Below, piece after piece: positions 8,766 to 20,436 of a stretch of 59,496 bases of DNA. The stretch comes from JAIEPT01 sp038217425 (lineage in GTDB: Bacteria > Planctomycetota > Planctomycetia > Gemmatales > Gemmataceae), in assembly GCA_038217425.1 (NCBI GenBank), contig JBBQPM010000017.1:1-59496 (forward strand), in the 5' to 3' direction. The position numbers were made by a program, and so were the translations under genes. How positions within the stretch are numbered: position 1 is the stretch's first letter; every line of letters starts with the position of its first letter. The notes under the pieces were generated by a model that worked only from the letters and a program-made list of their open reading frames with translations, ran no database searches and had not been told where the DNA came from.

Positions 8766-10436
8766 ATGGACATCTCACTTGCGGCCGCTCCCGTACCGGT
8801 CGGGCGGGATCTGCTTGCTAAACTCGCGGTCGGGCCGCTCGTCGCCGGTACGGTCGGCGGCTTGCTCGGTTGGGCCGTCGGACAGCATCCTGCACTACCC
8901 CCCGGCGCCGCGGACTGGATTGCCGTCGGCGCGACGGGCGCCGTCCTCGGCGTCCTCGTCGAGGCATTTCTGGCGAGCTGGATGAATCTCATTTCCAGGT
9001 GCGATATCACCACCGCGACCGGCGTCGGGGTGCTCGCGGCGGCGCTGGGCGGCGCACTCGCCGGAACCGTCGGCGGAGCGATCGACGGCGCCCCCCTGGA
9101 CCTCGTTTTCGGCGGCCTGTGGGGGCTTCTGCTGGGCGGCGGCGCCGGCCTCGCGCTTCTGATCGTCGTTGGTTTTATCGGCAGAGCGTTCAGTCGCTTT
9201 CAACAGGCTTCGCCGCTGATCGCCCTCGCGGCCGGCGCCGGTGCGGCGCTGGGCGTCGGCGTCTACCTGCCCGTCGATCGGCAAGAATTCACCACGCCCG
9301 TCTGCCGCATGGTCGCCGGCGGGTTCGGCGCGCTCGCCGGGGCGTTCGCCAGCCGCTTCGCACTGGGGCCATGGCGGAGCGGCGTCAGTCGGCATGTTGC
9401 CGCTTATACCGCTTTGTTTGCTGCGGCGCTCGTTACCGTCGTTGGCGCTGCGTGCGGGTTGGTGCGCAGTCCGCTCAGCGCGTCGCTGCCCAAGCTGGGC
9501 CTGCTGGCGACGGCGCCGGAAGCGCCCTGGATGATCGTCAGAAACGAAGTCAAGGACCACAAGTCCGCTACCGAAGCGAGCAAGGTCTTCGATTTCGCGG
9601 CCGGGCAGTTCTTGGGGCAACTCGAAGGGGACGCCGAGATTTCGAGCATCGCCTTCAGCGTCGACGGCGCGAAAGCGGTCGGCGTGATGGGCAGGAAAGC
9701 ATGCCTCTGGGAAGTCCCCGGCGGCAAATTGCTGCAAGCGCAAGCGTACGTCGTACCGGTGACGCTGCTGCGAAACTTCAAAGTCGCCGGTCAATCGACG
9801 GCCGAGATGAACATTTCCGGCGCGAGGCTCCTACCGGACGGCAAACACGTTCTGCTCGCGGCAGGCGAATCGGATCTGGGCTTTCACCTGGGCATCTGGA
9901 GCTTGACGGACAACCGGATCGCGCCGCCGATCCGCGCGCACGAGCAGCCGTTTGTCGCTTTCCAACAACTCCCGGACGGCCAACACGTCTTCACCGCGGC
10001 GCGCAACAAATCGATGAAGCTATGGCGCGTGACGAGCGGGGAGTTCGGCGCGTCGGTCGCGCTGGTGAAGGAGATCGTGGCCGAGGATGAACTCCGCACC
10101 GCCGCCGCGTCCCCTGACGTCAAGTTGGCCGCGGGTTCGTGGGAAGGGTTTCAGCAAAAAGACTTCGCAATTCCCGTTTGGGATCTGGGCGACGGCAAGT
10201 TGCTGCGCCAGTTGATAGGCCATGTTGGCCCCGTCACGGCGCTCGTCTTTCGCGGCGCCCAGCTCGTTTCCGGCAGCGACGACGGCACGGTGCGGCTCTG
10301 GGATGCCGGCACGGGAGACGAGTTGCTCCGCATCCATGCCCACGGGAAGGTCAAGCAGTTGGCCCTCAACGCGGACGGCAACCGAGTCGTCGTCACGCTG
10401 GAAAAGGGCGACGTCCGCATCTACCGTTTGCCGTAG
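8766..10436 (+). CDS. Membrane protein with C-terminal WD40 repeats
   Basis: A 556-residue protein. Residues 1 to about 235 are glycine/alanine-rich hydrophobic segments, roughly six membrane helices with GxxxG-rich stretches. From about residue 285 there are WD40-type blades, clearest in ACLWEV, MKLWRV and the GSDDGTVRLWDAGTG blade, ending with VRIYRLP. Start 8766 follows GAGGCGAACAGCG; the frame is open further upstream but without coding-like sequence. The likely role is membrane-tethered protein interaction. It is bracketed by two toxin-antitoxin pairs on the opposite strand. No enzyme motif is visible. Confidence 0.75.
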   Translation: MDISLAAAPVPVGRDLLAKLAVGPLVAGTVGGLLGWAVGQHPALPPGAADWIAVGATGAVLGVLVEAFLASWMNLISRCDITTATGVGVLAAALGGALAGTVGGAIDGAPLDLVFGGLWGLLLGGGAGLALLIVVGFIGRAFSRFQQASPLIALAAGAGAALGVGVYLPVDRQEFTTPVCRMVAGGFGALAGAFASRFALGPWRSGVSRHVAAYTALFAAALVTVVGAACGLVRSPLSASLPKLGLLATAPEAPWMIVRNEVKDHKSATEASKVFDFAAGQFLGQLEGDAEISSIAFSVDGAKAVGVMGRKACLWEVPGGKLLQAQAYVVPVTLLRNFKVAGQSTAEMNISGARLLPDGKHVLLAAGESDLGFHLGIWSLTDNRIAPPIRAHEQPFVAFQQLPDGQHVFTAARNKSMKLWRVTSGEFGASVALVKEIVAEDELRTAAASPDVKLAAGSWEGFQQKDFAIPVWDLGDGKLLRQLIGHVGPVTALVFRGAQLVSGSDDGTVRLWDAGTGDELLRIHAHGKVKQLALNADGNRVVVTLEKGDVRIYRLP

Positions 10437-10469
10437 TCGGGCTACTTGGTGTATTACTTTCGGGGACGC

Positions 10470-10871
10470 TCAAAACAGGATGGCGAAACCTGCAGCCTTG
10501 AAGTGGCGATCGTTGGTAAAGGCCTCGGTAAGCCCCAATCGACGCATGATTACAAACGTGACGTGATCCACGATGCCGGCGTCGCCTGCCTCTCCTCGTA
10601 AATAGGCAGCCCACGCCGTCTCGAGTTCTTCCGGACTCGGTTCGAAAAGGCAGCCGTTTTCGGCAAGCAGGCGACGCATCCGATCCACGCTGGATCGGTA
10701 CGGACGACGTGCCGCGGCATTGCCGCATTCGAAGAGGATCGCGTGAGTTGTGACGACAGGCCGACCCGCTCGCACGATGCTATCGAAAACGGGTTCTGCC
10801 GCCTCGTGCCACTGATCCGCAACATCCCAGACTGCGATCAAGCCGACCGTGTCCAAAAACACCGGAGTCAT
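10470..10871 (-). CDS. PIN-domain toxin (VapC-like)
   Basis: A 133-residue PIN domain RNase. Acidic residues expected of the family are present: FLDTVGLIA near the N-terminus, a mid-protein Glu (ILFECGN), the IVDHVTFVIM segment and FTNDRHF near the C-terminus. The gene overlaps its upstream partner by four bases (ATGA), the typical order antitoxin-toxin. The substrate is presumably RNA. It is convergent with the WD40 gene, 33 bases away. Confidence 0.82.
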   Translation of the reverse strand: MTPVFLDTVGLIAVWDVADQWHEAAEPVFDSIVRAGRPVVTTHAILFECGNAAARRPYRSSVDRMRRLLAENGCLFEPSPEELETAWAAYLRGEAGDAGIVDHVTFVIMRRLGLTEAFTNDRHFKAAGFAILF

Positions 10872-11104
10872 GGTTGATGCTCATTATGCCGCTCGGCGAC
10901 GTCGTTCTGCCCGCTGTCGAATCGCTCGGCCATCACCTCGTAAATGCGAAGTAGACCTTCCGGTATTCCCTTCGGCGCCAGCTCCCGAACCGTAGGCTTT
11001 TTCTCCGGCGTCGGCTCGCTGACGACTGGCGGGTTTTGGGGCAAGCGGGCCGGTTCGCTCGGTCGAAACACGTCATTCTCGTAAACCGGTTGAATCGACT
11101 TCAT
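10868..11104 (-). CDS. AF2212-like antitoxin of the PIN pair
   Basis: A 78-residue protein. Its N-terminus, MKSIQPVYENDVFRPSEPAR, fits the AF2212/DUF104 antitoxin pattern (short basic strand, then V-Y-E-x-G/D-V-F-x-P-x-E-P-x-x-L-P). The Pro/Glu-rich tail is presumably disordered and wraps the toxin. The ATG at 11104 was chosen because AAAGGAG lies seven bases upstream, although the frame opens six codons earlier. It overlaps the PIN gene by four bases. Confidence 0.7.
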   Translation of the reverse strand: MKSIQPVYENDVFRPSEPARLPQNPPVVSEPTPEKKPTVRELAPKGIPEGLLRIYEVMAERFDSGQNDVAERHNEHQP

Positions 11105-11161
11105 GGGGACGCTCCTTTCCACCTATCATACACGCGAATCGCACACGCTGCCAAGGTCGCA

Positions 11162-12556
11162 TCACTTTGCGTTCGCTCGCTTCACCAACTCCGCGAATGC
11201 GGCGCACAACAGCGGCGACGTTTCCGGGCCCAGGCTGTTGACCTCGCCGTACTGCGACGATTGGCGGCCGAAACAAAACGGCGGCCGGGCGTCCCATTGC
11301 CGCTTGGGGATGAAATATCCTAGCTCGTCGTTGGCCAGGCCGACGATCATCTTATGCTTGGCCTTGAAGTTGCTGTAGATGCCCGGCTCCGCGGGGGCGT
11401 CGGCGAAGTCGGCCGCCGGATCCGCGGGATCCTGCACTTTGCCCAGCACCAACTCAGGATAGATCTCGCCCGGGATGGCGGCCACTTCCAGTTCGCCGAG
11501 CCGAAGATAGCCGACCTCGGTCTTGACGCACAACTTCGGCGGCAACTTCTTGCGATCGACCGGATCGGCACGCGTCGCATCTCCCGTCCAGACGTACGCA
11601 GGTCGATCGAGCACGCCGGTCTGGTAGCCGACCTGGTACGCGAAATTGTCGAGCGGCAGAAAGACGTCGCGCCGATGTGCCGCGATCGGCGTCAGCTCGA
11701 TCCGCTCGCTTTTGGCCAGGGCCCGTTTCGCCAATTCCCCGACCAGTTCGCCGTAGCGCTGCGTCTTGGCGAAGGTGCCGTCCGCCAATTCCTTGCCCGC
11801 GGCGTCCCTCACCGGAACGTGCAGCGAAGTCATCAGGCCGCCGACGGTTCCCGTGAGATACACCGTCGGGGCGCGGGTGTGCTTTTCCAGCGAGCCGACG
11901 ACGTAACCGACGAAGTCCGCGCTCACCTCGGTGTTCTTGTCGTCCAGCGTTTCGGGATGGCAGTTCCATTGCACGATGAGGCCGAGCGATTGGTCCATGG
12001 CGCCCAGAAATTGTACGACGACCAGATCGTCGTGCTTGACCGTCGGCAGGCGGTTGTCGTGCAGCAGTTCCGGCCCTTTCGCCGTGCCGAGGCGAACCTG
12101 ACTCACCGTTTGGAGCTTGGCATCCGCGTCCTTGACGGCTCGCACGATCCCCTTCTCAACGTGGGCGAGGTAGGCGGGATCGACGCCCGACTGGAAGAGC
12201 GACGGGCCCCAGAGGCCGAGCGTGTCGGGACCCTCGTGGTTGTGCGTCGCGGAGACGAGGACGTAATCGAAGCCGGGGAGTTGGCCGCGAATGCGTTCGA
12301 TCACGGGCAGGAACAGACCGACGACGTCGACGCCGATCATTGCGATCTTTTGCTTATGGTGCTGGAGAACGACGGCGCGGGCCATGATGGGATCGTGCAG
12401 CGCGGTCGCCAGGCGATTCTTGCCGAAGCCGGCGAGATAGACCGGCTTGGCGCCGATCGTCGGCGAGACGTCCGCCTGGCCGAATCCGACGTGGAGTTTG
12501 CCGTCCTGAGCCGAGACGGCAGCGGAGCAGAGAAGGAGAGCAAGAAGGCTGCGCAT
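11162..12556 (-). CDS. Neutral/alkaline ceramidase-like secreted protein
   Basis: A 464-residue protein with a clear signal peptide (MRSLLALLLCSAAVSAQ). The mature part matches the N-terminal domain of neutral/alkaline non-lysosomal ceramidases: HVGFGQADVSPTIG, PIMARAVVL, the metal-site ATHNHEGPDTLG, and a later WNCHPETL. The C-terminal immunoglobulin-like domain of true ceramidases is not evident, as in many planctomycete homologues that occur as stand-alone NEUT domains of unknown substrate. It is probably periplasmic or extracellular. The gene is divergent from a small secreted protein across a 274-base gap. Confidence 0.88.
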   Translation of the reverse strand: MRSLLALLLCSAAVSAQDGKLHVGFGQADVSPTIGAKPVYLAGFGKNRLATALHDPIMARAVVLQHHKQKIAMIGVDVVGLFLPVIERIRGQLPGFDYVLVSATHNHEGPDTLGLWGPSLFQSGVDPAYLAHVEKGIVRAVKDADAKLQTVSQVRLGTAKGPELLHDNRLPTVKHDDLVVVQFLGAMDQSLGLIVQWNCHPETLDDKNTEVSADFVGYVVGSLEKHTRAPTVYLTGTVGGLMTSLHVPVRDAAGKELADGTFAKTQRYGELVGELAKRALAKSERIELTPIAAHRRDVFLPLDNFAYQVGYQTGVLDRPAYVWTGDATRADPVDRKKLPPKLCVKTEVGYLRLGELEVAAIPGEIYPELVLGKVQDPADPAADFADAPAEPGIYSNFKAKHKMIVGLANDELGYFIPKRQWDARPPFCFGRQSSQYGEVNSLGPETSPLLCAAFAELVKRANAK

Positions 12557-12830
12557 GACGCGGGCTCCGTGGAACTTGAGGGATTCTCGGCGTTTCTTGA
12601 GTCATTTTAGCGAATCGGAAGGGAGGGAACGATTTCGTAAAGCGAGCGCAGAACGCGGAAGACGCGGGGAACTTCGGCGAAAAATCCCGATGCGTGCGAA
12701 CGCCTGGGCGGCACGGCTCGGTTCCGCGCGGTAGGTTTGACTGGGGAACACGGACTGAAACATCTCGGAGCAACACCCCCAAGGATATTTCACGGATGAG
12801 CTTCTTCGCACGCTTACGAAGAGGTTCTTA

Positions 12831-13223
12831 ATGCGTTATTGGCTCATTGGCCTGACCTTCACTCTCCTCGGGTCTTCTTCGAAGGCGCAAACTCTGCGCA
12901 GTTTCGACGTCGATCGCGGTCTGCATCCGGCGCCCAACGTCCCCGGCGACGGCATGCCGTTCACGCAGCGCTACAACTACGCGTCCCCCAGCTTCATCAC
13001 GTTCGGCGGCATGAGCGGCCGGGAGCTGGCGATGCAGGATTACTTCGACCGGGTGGCCCGGGCGTACAAGCACGGGTACAAGGTTCCGCACGATCCGTAC
13101 CCGCCGGCGCCGATCGACTTCGGCCCCGTGGAGGAGACGATTGTGGTGATTCCCGACGCGGCGCCGACGACCGCCCCGGCGGCGAAAGTCGGAATCTTCG
13201 GCGGCCTCTTTCGCCGACGATAG
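12831..13223 (+). CDS. Small secreted protein, unknown
   Basis: A 130-residue protein with a signal peptide (MRYWLIGLTFTLLGSSSKAQ). The mature chain is rich in Pro, Tyr and Phe and ends in a basic tail (GIFGGLFRRR). GAGG lies eight bases before the ATG. I do not recognise a domain. It ends nine bases before the convergent thiL gene. Confidence 0.7.
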   Translation: MRYWLIGLTFTLLGSSSKAQTLRSFDVDRGLHPAPNVPGDGMPFTQRYNYASPSFITFGGMSGRELAMQDYFDRVARAYKHGYKVPHDPYPPAPIDFGPVEETIVVIPDAAPTTAPAAKVGIFGGLFRRR

Positions 13224-13231
13224 GCGTTATG

Positions 13232-14116
13232 TTACCCGAAGCGATGCACGAACCCGCCCGCCGGCAGCGCACGCCGAACGCCTTGCTCTTCCAGCAGCAG
13301 TTCGCGTCCGCCCAGGCACGTGCCGATGTGCCAAAGCGGGATCGGCGGCGTCTGCATCAGGCGGGCGCCGTCCTCAGGGCTCACCGCGAGCAACAGTTCA
13401 AAGTCCTCGCCGTCGCCCAGCATCGCTTCGAGTGACACCCCTATGTCACGCGGCGGCAATCTCTCCGCGCAGACGACCGCGCCGACGCCGCTCTCCGCGC
13501 ACAGGTGACGCAAATCCTTCGCCAGGCCGTCGCTCAGATCGATCATCGCCTTCGGTTTGACGTGTGCTTGTAAGGTCGCGACTTCCGCCAGGCGCGGCAC
13601 GAAATCGAGATGGTGCCCAGCGAGGCTGCCGCCTAACGGTCCGGTCACGAAAAGCCAATCGCCCGGTTGGGCGCCGCGGCGCAAGATCGGCCCGTGCGGT
13701 CCGGGTTCGCCGAGCGCCGTGACGGAGATGACCAATGGCCCGTCCCAGGCGTTCGTGTCGCCGCCGACAATGCTGACGCCGAACGCATCGGCGCGCTCGC
13801 GCATGCCGAGATACAGTTCCTCAGCCTGCACTTTCGACCAAGGATGAGGCAACGACACGCTAACGACGGCGAAGCGCGCCCGGCCCCCCATGGCCGCGAT
13901 GTCGCTGAGATTCACCGACATCGCCTTTCGGCCCACTCGGCGAATCCCCGCCTCCGCCACGACGAAATCGATCCCCTCCATGAGCATATCCGTCGTGATG
14001 AGCCAGGGATGCGGCGCCGATTCGAGCACCGCGCAGTCATCGCCCGGACCGACGGCGACGCCCGCGGCATGTTCGGTCTGGGCGCGGATCCAGGCGATGA
14101 ACTCGAGTTCCGCCAT
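13232..14116 (-). CDS. thiL: Thiamine-monophosphate kinase ThiL
   Basis: A 294-residue ATP-dependent kinase making thiamine diphosphate from thiamine monophosphate, the last step of thiamine synthesis. Family signatures: GPGDDCAVLE near the N-terminus, TTDMLMEGIDF, AMSVNLSDIAAMG, VSIVGGDTN and IDLSDGLAKDL. The ATG at 14116 shares one base with the stop of the upstream oxidoreductase (TGATG), so translation is probably coupled. The other thiamine gene in the window is the distant thiSG fusion. Confidence 0.94.
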   Translation of the reverse strand: MAELEFIAWIRAQTEHAAGVAVGPGDDCAVLESAPHPWLITTDMLMEGIDFVVAEAGIRRVGRKAMSVNLSDIAAMGGRARFAVVSVSLPHPWSKVQAEELYLGMRERADAFGVSIVGGDTNAWDGPLVISVTALGEPGPHGPILRRGAQPGDWLFVTGPLGGSLAGHHLDFVPRLAEVATLQAHVKPKAMIDLSDGLAKDLRHLCAESGVGAVVCAERLPPRDIGVSLEAMLGDGEDFELLLAVSPEDGARLMQTPPIPLWHIGTCLGGRELLLEEQGVRRALPAGGFVHRFG

Positions 14117-15426
14117 CAAACGCCCTTGGGCGTCGCCCAGTGATCGCGGTACTGTCGGCTCACCAGGGCGCTCGCCTCGCGGTCGCCGATGAAGTCTTCC
14201 TTGCGCGGATCGAAGGTCAGCGTGCGGCGCAAGCGCGTGGCGATGTTGCCCAGGTGGCAGAGCGTCGTCGAGAGGTGGTTGATCTCGATGTCGGCGTTGG
14301 GGCGGGCGCCGGTGCGGATGCAGTCGAAAAAGTTGCGATGATGGCCGGGCAAGTTCGGCGAGCCCTGCTGCGAGCGAATCTCCTTGTTGCGCGGGCCGTA
14401 CATGGTCCAGCCGGTCCCCTTGCCCAGGACGATCATGCCGGTGGTGCCGTAGTAGGCATCGCCGTTCTCGTGCCCCTCCATCTTGTAGGGGGTCCAGATG
14501 CGTTGCTCGAAGATGAGCTGTTTCTTCCGGCTATTTTTACCGACAGAGGGCCATTCGAAGACGACGGTCTGCGTGTCGGGAAATTCTTGATCGTCGTCGA
14601 AGAAATACTTGCCCCCCAGCGCGGTGATGGTGGTGGGATGGGTGTCGACGCCGAGACCCCACATGCCGACGTCGAGATCGTGGACGCCGTCGTTGCCCAT
14701 ATCGCCGGCGCCGAAGTTGAAGAACCAGCGCCAGGAGGAATGCAGACGATTCTGTTGATACGGGACGAACGGCGCGGGGCCGACCCAGGTGTCGTAGTCG
14801 AGTCCGTTGGGGACGGGCGTCGGCTTCTGCTTGCCGATGTCGCGGCGCAGCTGGCTGTTCCAGACGCGGACGGAGAGGACTTCGCCGATCTCGTTTTCGC
14901 TCATGGCGCGGACGGCGTTCTTGACGTGATCGCTGGAGCGCGTCTGCGTGCCGACCTGGCAGACGAGCTTGCGATTGCGGGCGGCTTCGATCATGAGCCG
15001 GCCTTCGCGAATGTTGTGCGAGCAGGGCTTCTCGACGTAGACGTGCTTGCCCTCGTTGAGCGCGAGAATCGAGGCGGGGGCGTGCCAGTGATCGGGCGTG
15101 GCGATGAAGACGGCCTGGATGTCGCGGTTGGCGAGCACCTGGCGGAGATCCTTGGTCGATTGCGGCGCCGGTTGCTTCTCGCGCGTCGAAAGTTTGACGG
15201 CTTCGTCGAGGCGGGTCTGATCGACGTCGCAGACGTGCAGGATGTGGACGTCGTTCTGGGTCATGAGGGTGCGGATGTGGTTTTTGCCCATGCCGCCCGG
15301 CCCGATGACGCCGACGTTCACGCGCTGGTTGGCGCCGGCGACCTGGGCGTACGTGCTCGCCTTGAGCGCCGCAATACTGCCGGCGGCCAGGCTGGTTTCC
15401 ATAAATCGGCGTCGATTCGGTTTCAT
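14116..15426 (-). CDS. Gfo/Idh/MocA-family oxidoreductase with Tat leader
   Basis: A 436-residue protein. The N-terminus (NRRRFMETSLAAGSIAAL) is a twin-arginine export signal. A Rossmann motif (VGVIGPGGMGKNH) and the family signature VYVEKPCSHNIREG follow, with the conserved EKP lysine expected at the catalytic centre. This family oxidises or reduces sugars and cyclitols with tightly bound NAD(P), and planctomycetes export many copies, probably for use on polysaccharide-derived substrates. The substrate cannot be inferred. The stop is coupled to thiL (TGATG). Confidence 0.92.
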   Translation of the reverse strand: MKPNRRRFMETSLAAGSIAALKASTYAQVAGANQRVNVGVIGPGGMGKNHIRTLMTQNDVHILHVCDVDQTRLDEAVKLSTREKQPAPQSTKDLRQVLANRDIQAVFIATPDHWHAPASILALNEGKHVYVEKPCSHNIREGRLMIEAARNRKLVCQVGTQTRSSDHVKNAVRAMSENEIGEVLSVRVWNSQLRRDIGKQKPTPVPNGLDYDTWVGPAPFVPYQQNRLHSSWRWFFNFGAGDMGNDGVHDLDVGMWGLGVDTHPTTITALGGKYFFDDDQEFPDTQTVVFEWPSVGKNSRKKQLIFEQRIWTPYKMEGHENGDAYYGTTGMIVLGKGTGWTMYGPRNKEIRSQQGSPNLPGHHRNFFDCIRTGARPNADIEINHLSTTLCHLGNIATRLRRTLTFDPRKEDFIGDREASALVSRQYRDHWATPKGV

Positions 15427-15905
15427 CGGCAGATGCTCCTGGAGAGGCGAAACGAGAGAGACCAGGCATCATGCTAACGGGCCTCGCCCGGCGACGCCAA
15501 TGAAAATCTACTTTGCGGCAGGACGTCCGAGCCGGAAGCGTGCGCGACGATTTGTGCGAATTCGTCGCTCACGCTTCCGGCTCGGAAAGAAAAACCTCTT
15601 CGCTCTTGACTGCCGTGAAGAACCGGTTAAGTTTACGGGTAGTTCGGAAGTTCCGAAAGTGATGGATCGCGGCCAGCGGTCCTCGGCGAGTACATCCTGC
15701 CTCGGAAAGGCCCTGGGCCCGGAATGTTCGTGCGATTGAGCGGATGCTCACGACTCCTTCCCGTCCCTGACGCCTGATATTGGGTCATCCTTCCCGGTTC
15801 GTGAATCCGATGAAATTGGGGACGTCTCTCTCACGACGAGAGCTACGTCCCTGCAATGATCGACCGCCTTCCCACCCGATCGGGCGGCCGATTCGATGGA
15901 TCCCT
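15427..15905. other. Divergent intergenic region
   Basis: This 479-base gap separates the minus-strand oxidoreductase and the plus-strand DUF1549/DUF1553 gene. Apart from the palindrome at 15526-15586 I see no gene or confident promoter. The frame of the downstream gene is open to 15780, but those residues do not resemble a leader peptide. Confidence 0.5.
15526..15586. repeat. Palindrome, TCCGAGCCGGAAGCG family
   Basis: Arms of 25 bases (15526-15550 and 15562-15586) with a single mismatch flank an 11-base loop. The same arm sequence recurs at 26946-27008 and 38689-38750, so this is a dispersed family. Here it sits between divergent genes, so it is not acting as their terminator. Confidence 0.85.
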
Positions 15906-18134
<2,229 letters not shown>

Positions 18135-18187
18135 CGAGCGCTGTCGACGATTTTCGAGATGAGTTTTTACCCACGTCAGCACCTGCG

Positions 18188-18251
18188 GGGGCCAGACAGA
18201 GTGTCTGGCCTACCGCATTTTTTCGGTAGGCCAGACACTCTGTCTGGCCCC
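18188..18251. repeat. Perfect palindrome between convergent genes
   Basis: Arms of 28 bases (18188-18215 and 18224-18251) match perfectly around an 8-base loop containing a T-run. Each arm contains a second palindrome (CCAGACA and TGTCTGG). It lies between the converging stops at 18134 and 18274, so it probably terminates transcription from both sides. Confidence 0.85.
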
Positions 18252-18273
18252 GCCGACGGTTGCGTAAAATGCT

Positions 18274-19137
18274 CTATTCGACGCACGGCAACTCCGCGAT
18301 CGCTTTCCGCGTGGCCTCTTCGATCCTCGCTTCCCAACGCGGGTCGTCTGGTTTGAAACACGCGATGATGCCGCGCGAACTGTTGACGATGGCGCCGAGG
18401 CCGTCGCTGCGGTAGCCGGCACGCGTGTCGTCGGCACTGCCCCCCTGGGCGCCATAGCCGGGAATCAAGAAGTTGACGTGCGGAATCCAACCGCGGATCT
18501 GGGCGAGTTCCGCGGGATGCGTCGCGCCGACGACGGAGCCGACGTCGCCCAGGCCGCAAGCTCCCAGATGCTCCTGCGCCCAGGCGCCGACCGCTTCGCC
18601 GACGTGCTGATAAATCGGCTTCCCGTCACAGACAAGATCCTGAAACTGCCCCGCGCCGGCGTTGCTGGTGCGGACCAACACGAACACGCCTCCTTCGTGC
18701 CGTCGCGCGCTCTGCAGAAACGGCTCGACCGCATCGCGACCCAGGTACGGATTGATCGTCAGCGCGTCGGCGTGCCAGACGTCCGGATGAAAGCAGGCGT
18801 CGGCGTAAGCCTGCGCGGTCGACGCGATGTCGTTGCGCTTGTTGTCGAGGATCGTCACCAGGCCCAACTCACGAGCCCGCTTAAGCACGCGTTTCTGCGC
18901 GAACATCCCCTCAGGCCCCAGCGCTTCGAAAAAGGCGCTTTGCGGCTTCACGACGCCGACGAACGGGGCGACGATGTCCAGGACGCGCAGCGCGAACGCC
19001 GTGAATCCGTCCGCCGGCGCTGAAGCATGGCGGGTGCGGATCTCGGCGGGGAGTGCGTCCCAGCGTGGGTCGATGCCGACGCAGAGGCTCGTCTTCTTGG
19101 TTCGGCAGGCCAGGGCCAATCGGTCGGCGAAATGCAT
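18274..19137 (-). CDS. pyrF: Orotidine 5'-phosphate decarboxylase
   Basis: A 287-residue enzyme converting OMP to UMP. The substrate-binding GIDPRWDAL and the catalytic Asp-Lys-Arg-Asp tetrad in ILDNKRNDIAS are present, followed by TINPYLGRDAVEPF and the phosphate-binding IPGYGAQGG. Length and motif context fit the longer type-2 PyrF group found in actinobacteria and planctomycetes. ATG 19137 was chosen because the family start (ADRLALACR) follows directly. It lies eight bases after the rlmI stop and is likely cotranscribed with it. Another pyrimidine gene, carA, starts divergently 1.3 kb away. Confidence 0.95.
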   Translation of the reverse strand: MHFADRLALACRTKKTSLCVGIDPRWDALPAEIRTRHASAPADGFTAFALRVLDIVAPFVGVVKPQSAFFEALGPEGMFAQKRVLKRARELGLVTILDNKRNDIASTAQAYADACFHPDVWHADALTINPYLGRDAVEPFLQSARRHEGGVFVLVRTSNAGAGQFQDLVCDGKPIYQHVGEAVGAWAQEHLGACGLGDVGSVVGATHPAELAQIRGWIPHVNFLIPGYGAQGGSADDTRAGYRSDGLGAIVNSSRGIIACFKPDDPRWEARIEEATRKAIAELPCVE

Positions 19138-19145
19138 GAGAGACC

Positions 19146-20336
19146 TCACCACGCGCGTGCCAGGACGCACTTGAGATACTGGGTTTCGGGACAACTGACG
19201 AGCACGGGATGATCGGCCGAGGCGCCGCGCACTTCGAGGATTTGCAGCGGCCGTTTGACTTCGCTCGACGCCTGCGCCAGCACGCCCAGCAGCATCTCGT
19301 GAGCGATCAATCCGGAACAGCAGCACATCACGAGCATGCCGTCGGGTTCGAGCAACCGCAGCGCCAGGGCGATGAGTTGGCGGTAGGCGCGCAAGGCGTT
19401 GTCGACGTCGTGAGCCGCACGGGCGAACTTGGGCGGATCGAGAATCACCAGCCCGAACGCCTCGTTCGCCCGCACCAACTCGCCCATGCGGTCGAAGACG
19501 TCGGCCTTCTCGAAGCGGATCGAAGCGAGACCGTTGAGGTCCGCGTTCTCCTGGGCCAGCTGCAGCGCCGGCTGCGAGACGTCGAGCGCCAAAACAGACT
19601 CGGCGCCGGCCTTGGCGGCCTGCAGCGCAAAGCCGCCGGTGTAACAAAACGCATCGAGCACGCGCCGTCCCGGCGCGAACGACGCGGCGCGCAGGCGGTT
19701 GTCGCGCTGGTCGAGGTAGAAGCCGGTCTTCTGTCCCTGCGTCAGGTGCACGCGGATTTTCAGACCGGCGTCGTCGATCTCGATCGGCGTCTCCGGAACC
19801 TCGCCCCCCAGCAATCCGTCGTGTTGCTGAAGCCCTTCCAACTGCCCGATGCCGCGTTCGGTGCGCAGGTAGATGCCCAGCGGCTGCGTCAGTTCGCGGA
19901 GCAAATTCACGAGAATGTCTTGCCGCTGCGCCAGTGCCAGGCTCGTGAACTGCACGGCGAGCCAGCGGTCGTACTGATCGACGACGAGCCCCGAGAGTCC
20001 GTCGGCTTCACTGAAGACGAGCCGACACGCCTGCCGGGGCCCGCCGAGGCGCAAAACGTCGCGCCGCAGACCGAGCGCGCGGGTCAGCCGAGCGCGGAAG
20101 AGCGTCTCGTCGAGGACTTCGAGTTCATTCCACGAGTACAGGCGGATGCGGATCTTGCTTTGGCTGTTGTAGAGGCCGTGGGCGACGAATTGCCCTTCGC
20201 TGGTGATCAGCGCGACGTCGGCGCCGTCGGCCGGGTCGCCTTCCAGTCGCGCGATGGCGCCGGGAAAGACCCAGGGATGTTGCGCGAAAAACGGCTTGGC
20301 GTGACGCGGCTTCAGAATCGCACGTGCGGCAGACAT
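19146..20336 (-). CDS. rlmI: 23S rRNA m5C methyltransferase, RlmI family
   Basis: A 396-residue SAM-dependent methyltransferase. An N-terminal PUA-like domain (HPWVFPGAIARLEGD) is followed by a GLSGLVVDQYD segment, the SAM-binding VLDAFCYTGGFALQAA and the catalytic LDPPKFAR and MCCCSGLI region with its cysteines. RlmI methylates C1962 of 23S rRNA in E. coli; assignment to the exact target is by family. It forms a two-gene unit with pyrF and is divergent from carA. Confidence 0.9.
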   Translation of the reverse strand: MSAARAILKPRHAKPFFAQHPWVFPGAIARLEGDPADGADVALITSEGQFVAHGLYNSQSKIRIRLYSWNELEVLDETLFRARLTRALGLRRDVLRLGGPRQACRLVFSEADGLSGLVVDQYDRWLAVQFTSLALAQRQDILVNLLRELTQPLGIYLRTERGIGQLEGLQQHDGLLGGEVPETPIEIDDAGLKIRVHLTQGQKTGFYLDQRDNRLRAASFAPGRRVLDAFCYTGGFALQAAKAGAESVLALDVSQPALQLAQENADLNGLASIRFEKADVFDRMGELVRANEAFGLVILDPPKFARAAHDVDNALRAYRQLIALALRLLEPDGMLVMCCCSGLIAHEMLLGVLAQASSEVKRPLQILEVRGASADHPVLVSCPETQYLKCVLARAW

Positions 20337-20436
20337 GGGGCTGATCGTCCTGGAACTCCCGATGAAACTCGCGTCCGAACTCCTATCTTATGGGCAGAAC
20401 CGCTTCTTGCATCTTTCTCCTTGCGAGATCCCGCGC

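Noticed and set aside
12737..12765. TTGACT promoter for the small secreted protein gene
   Set aside because: The -10 at the right distance (ACATCT) is poor, so chance occurrence is likely.
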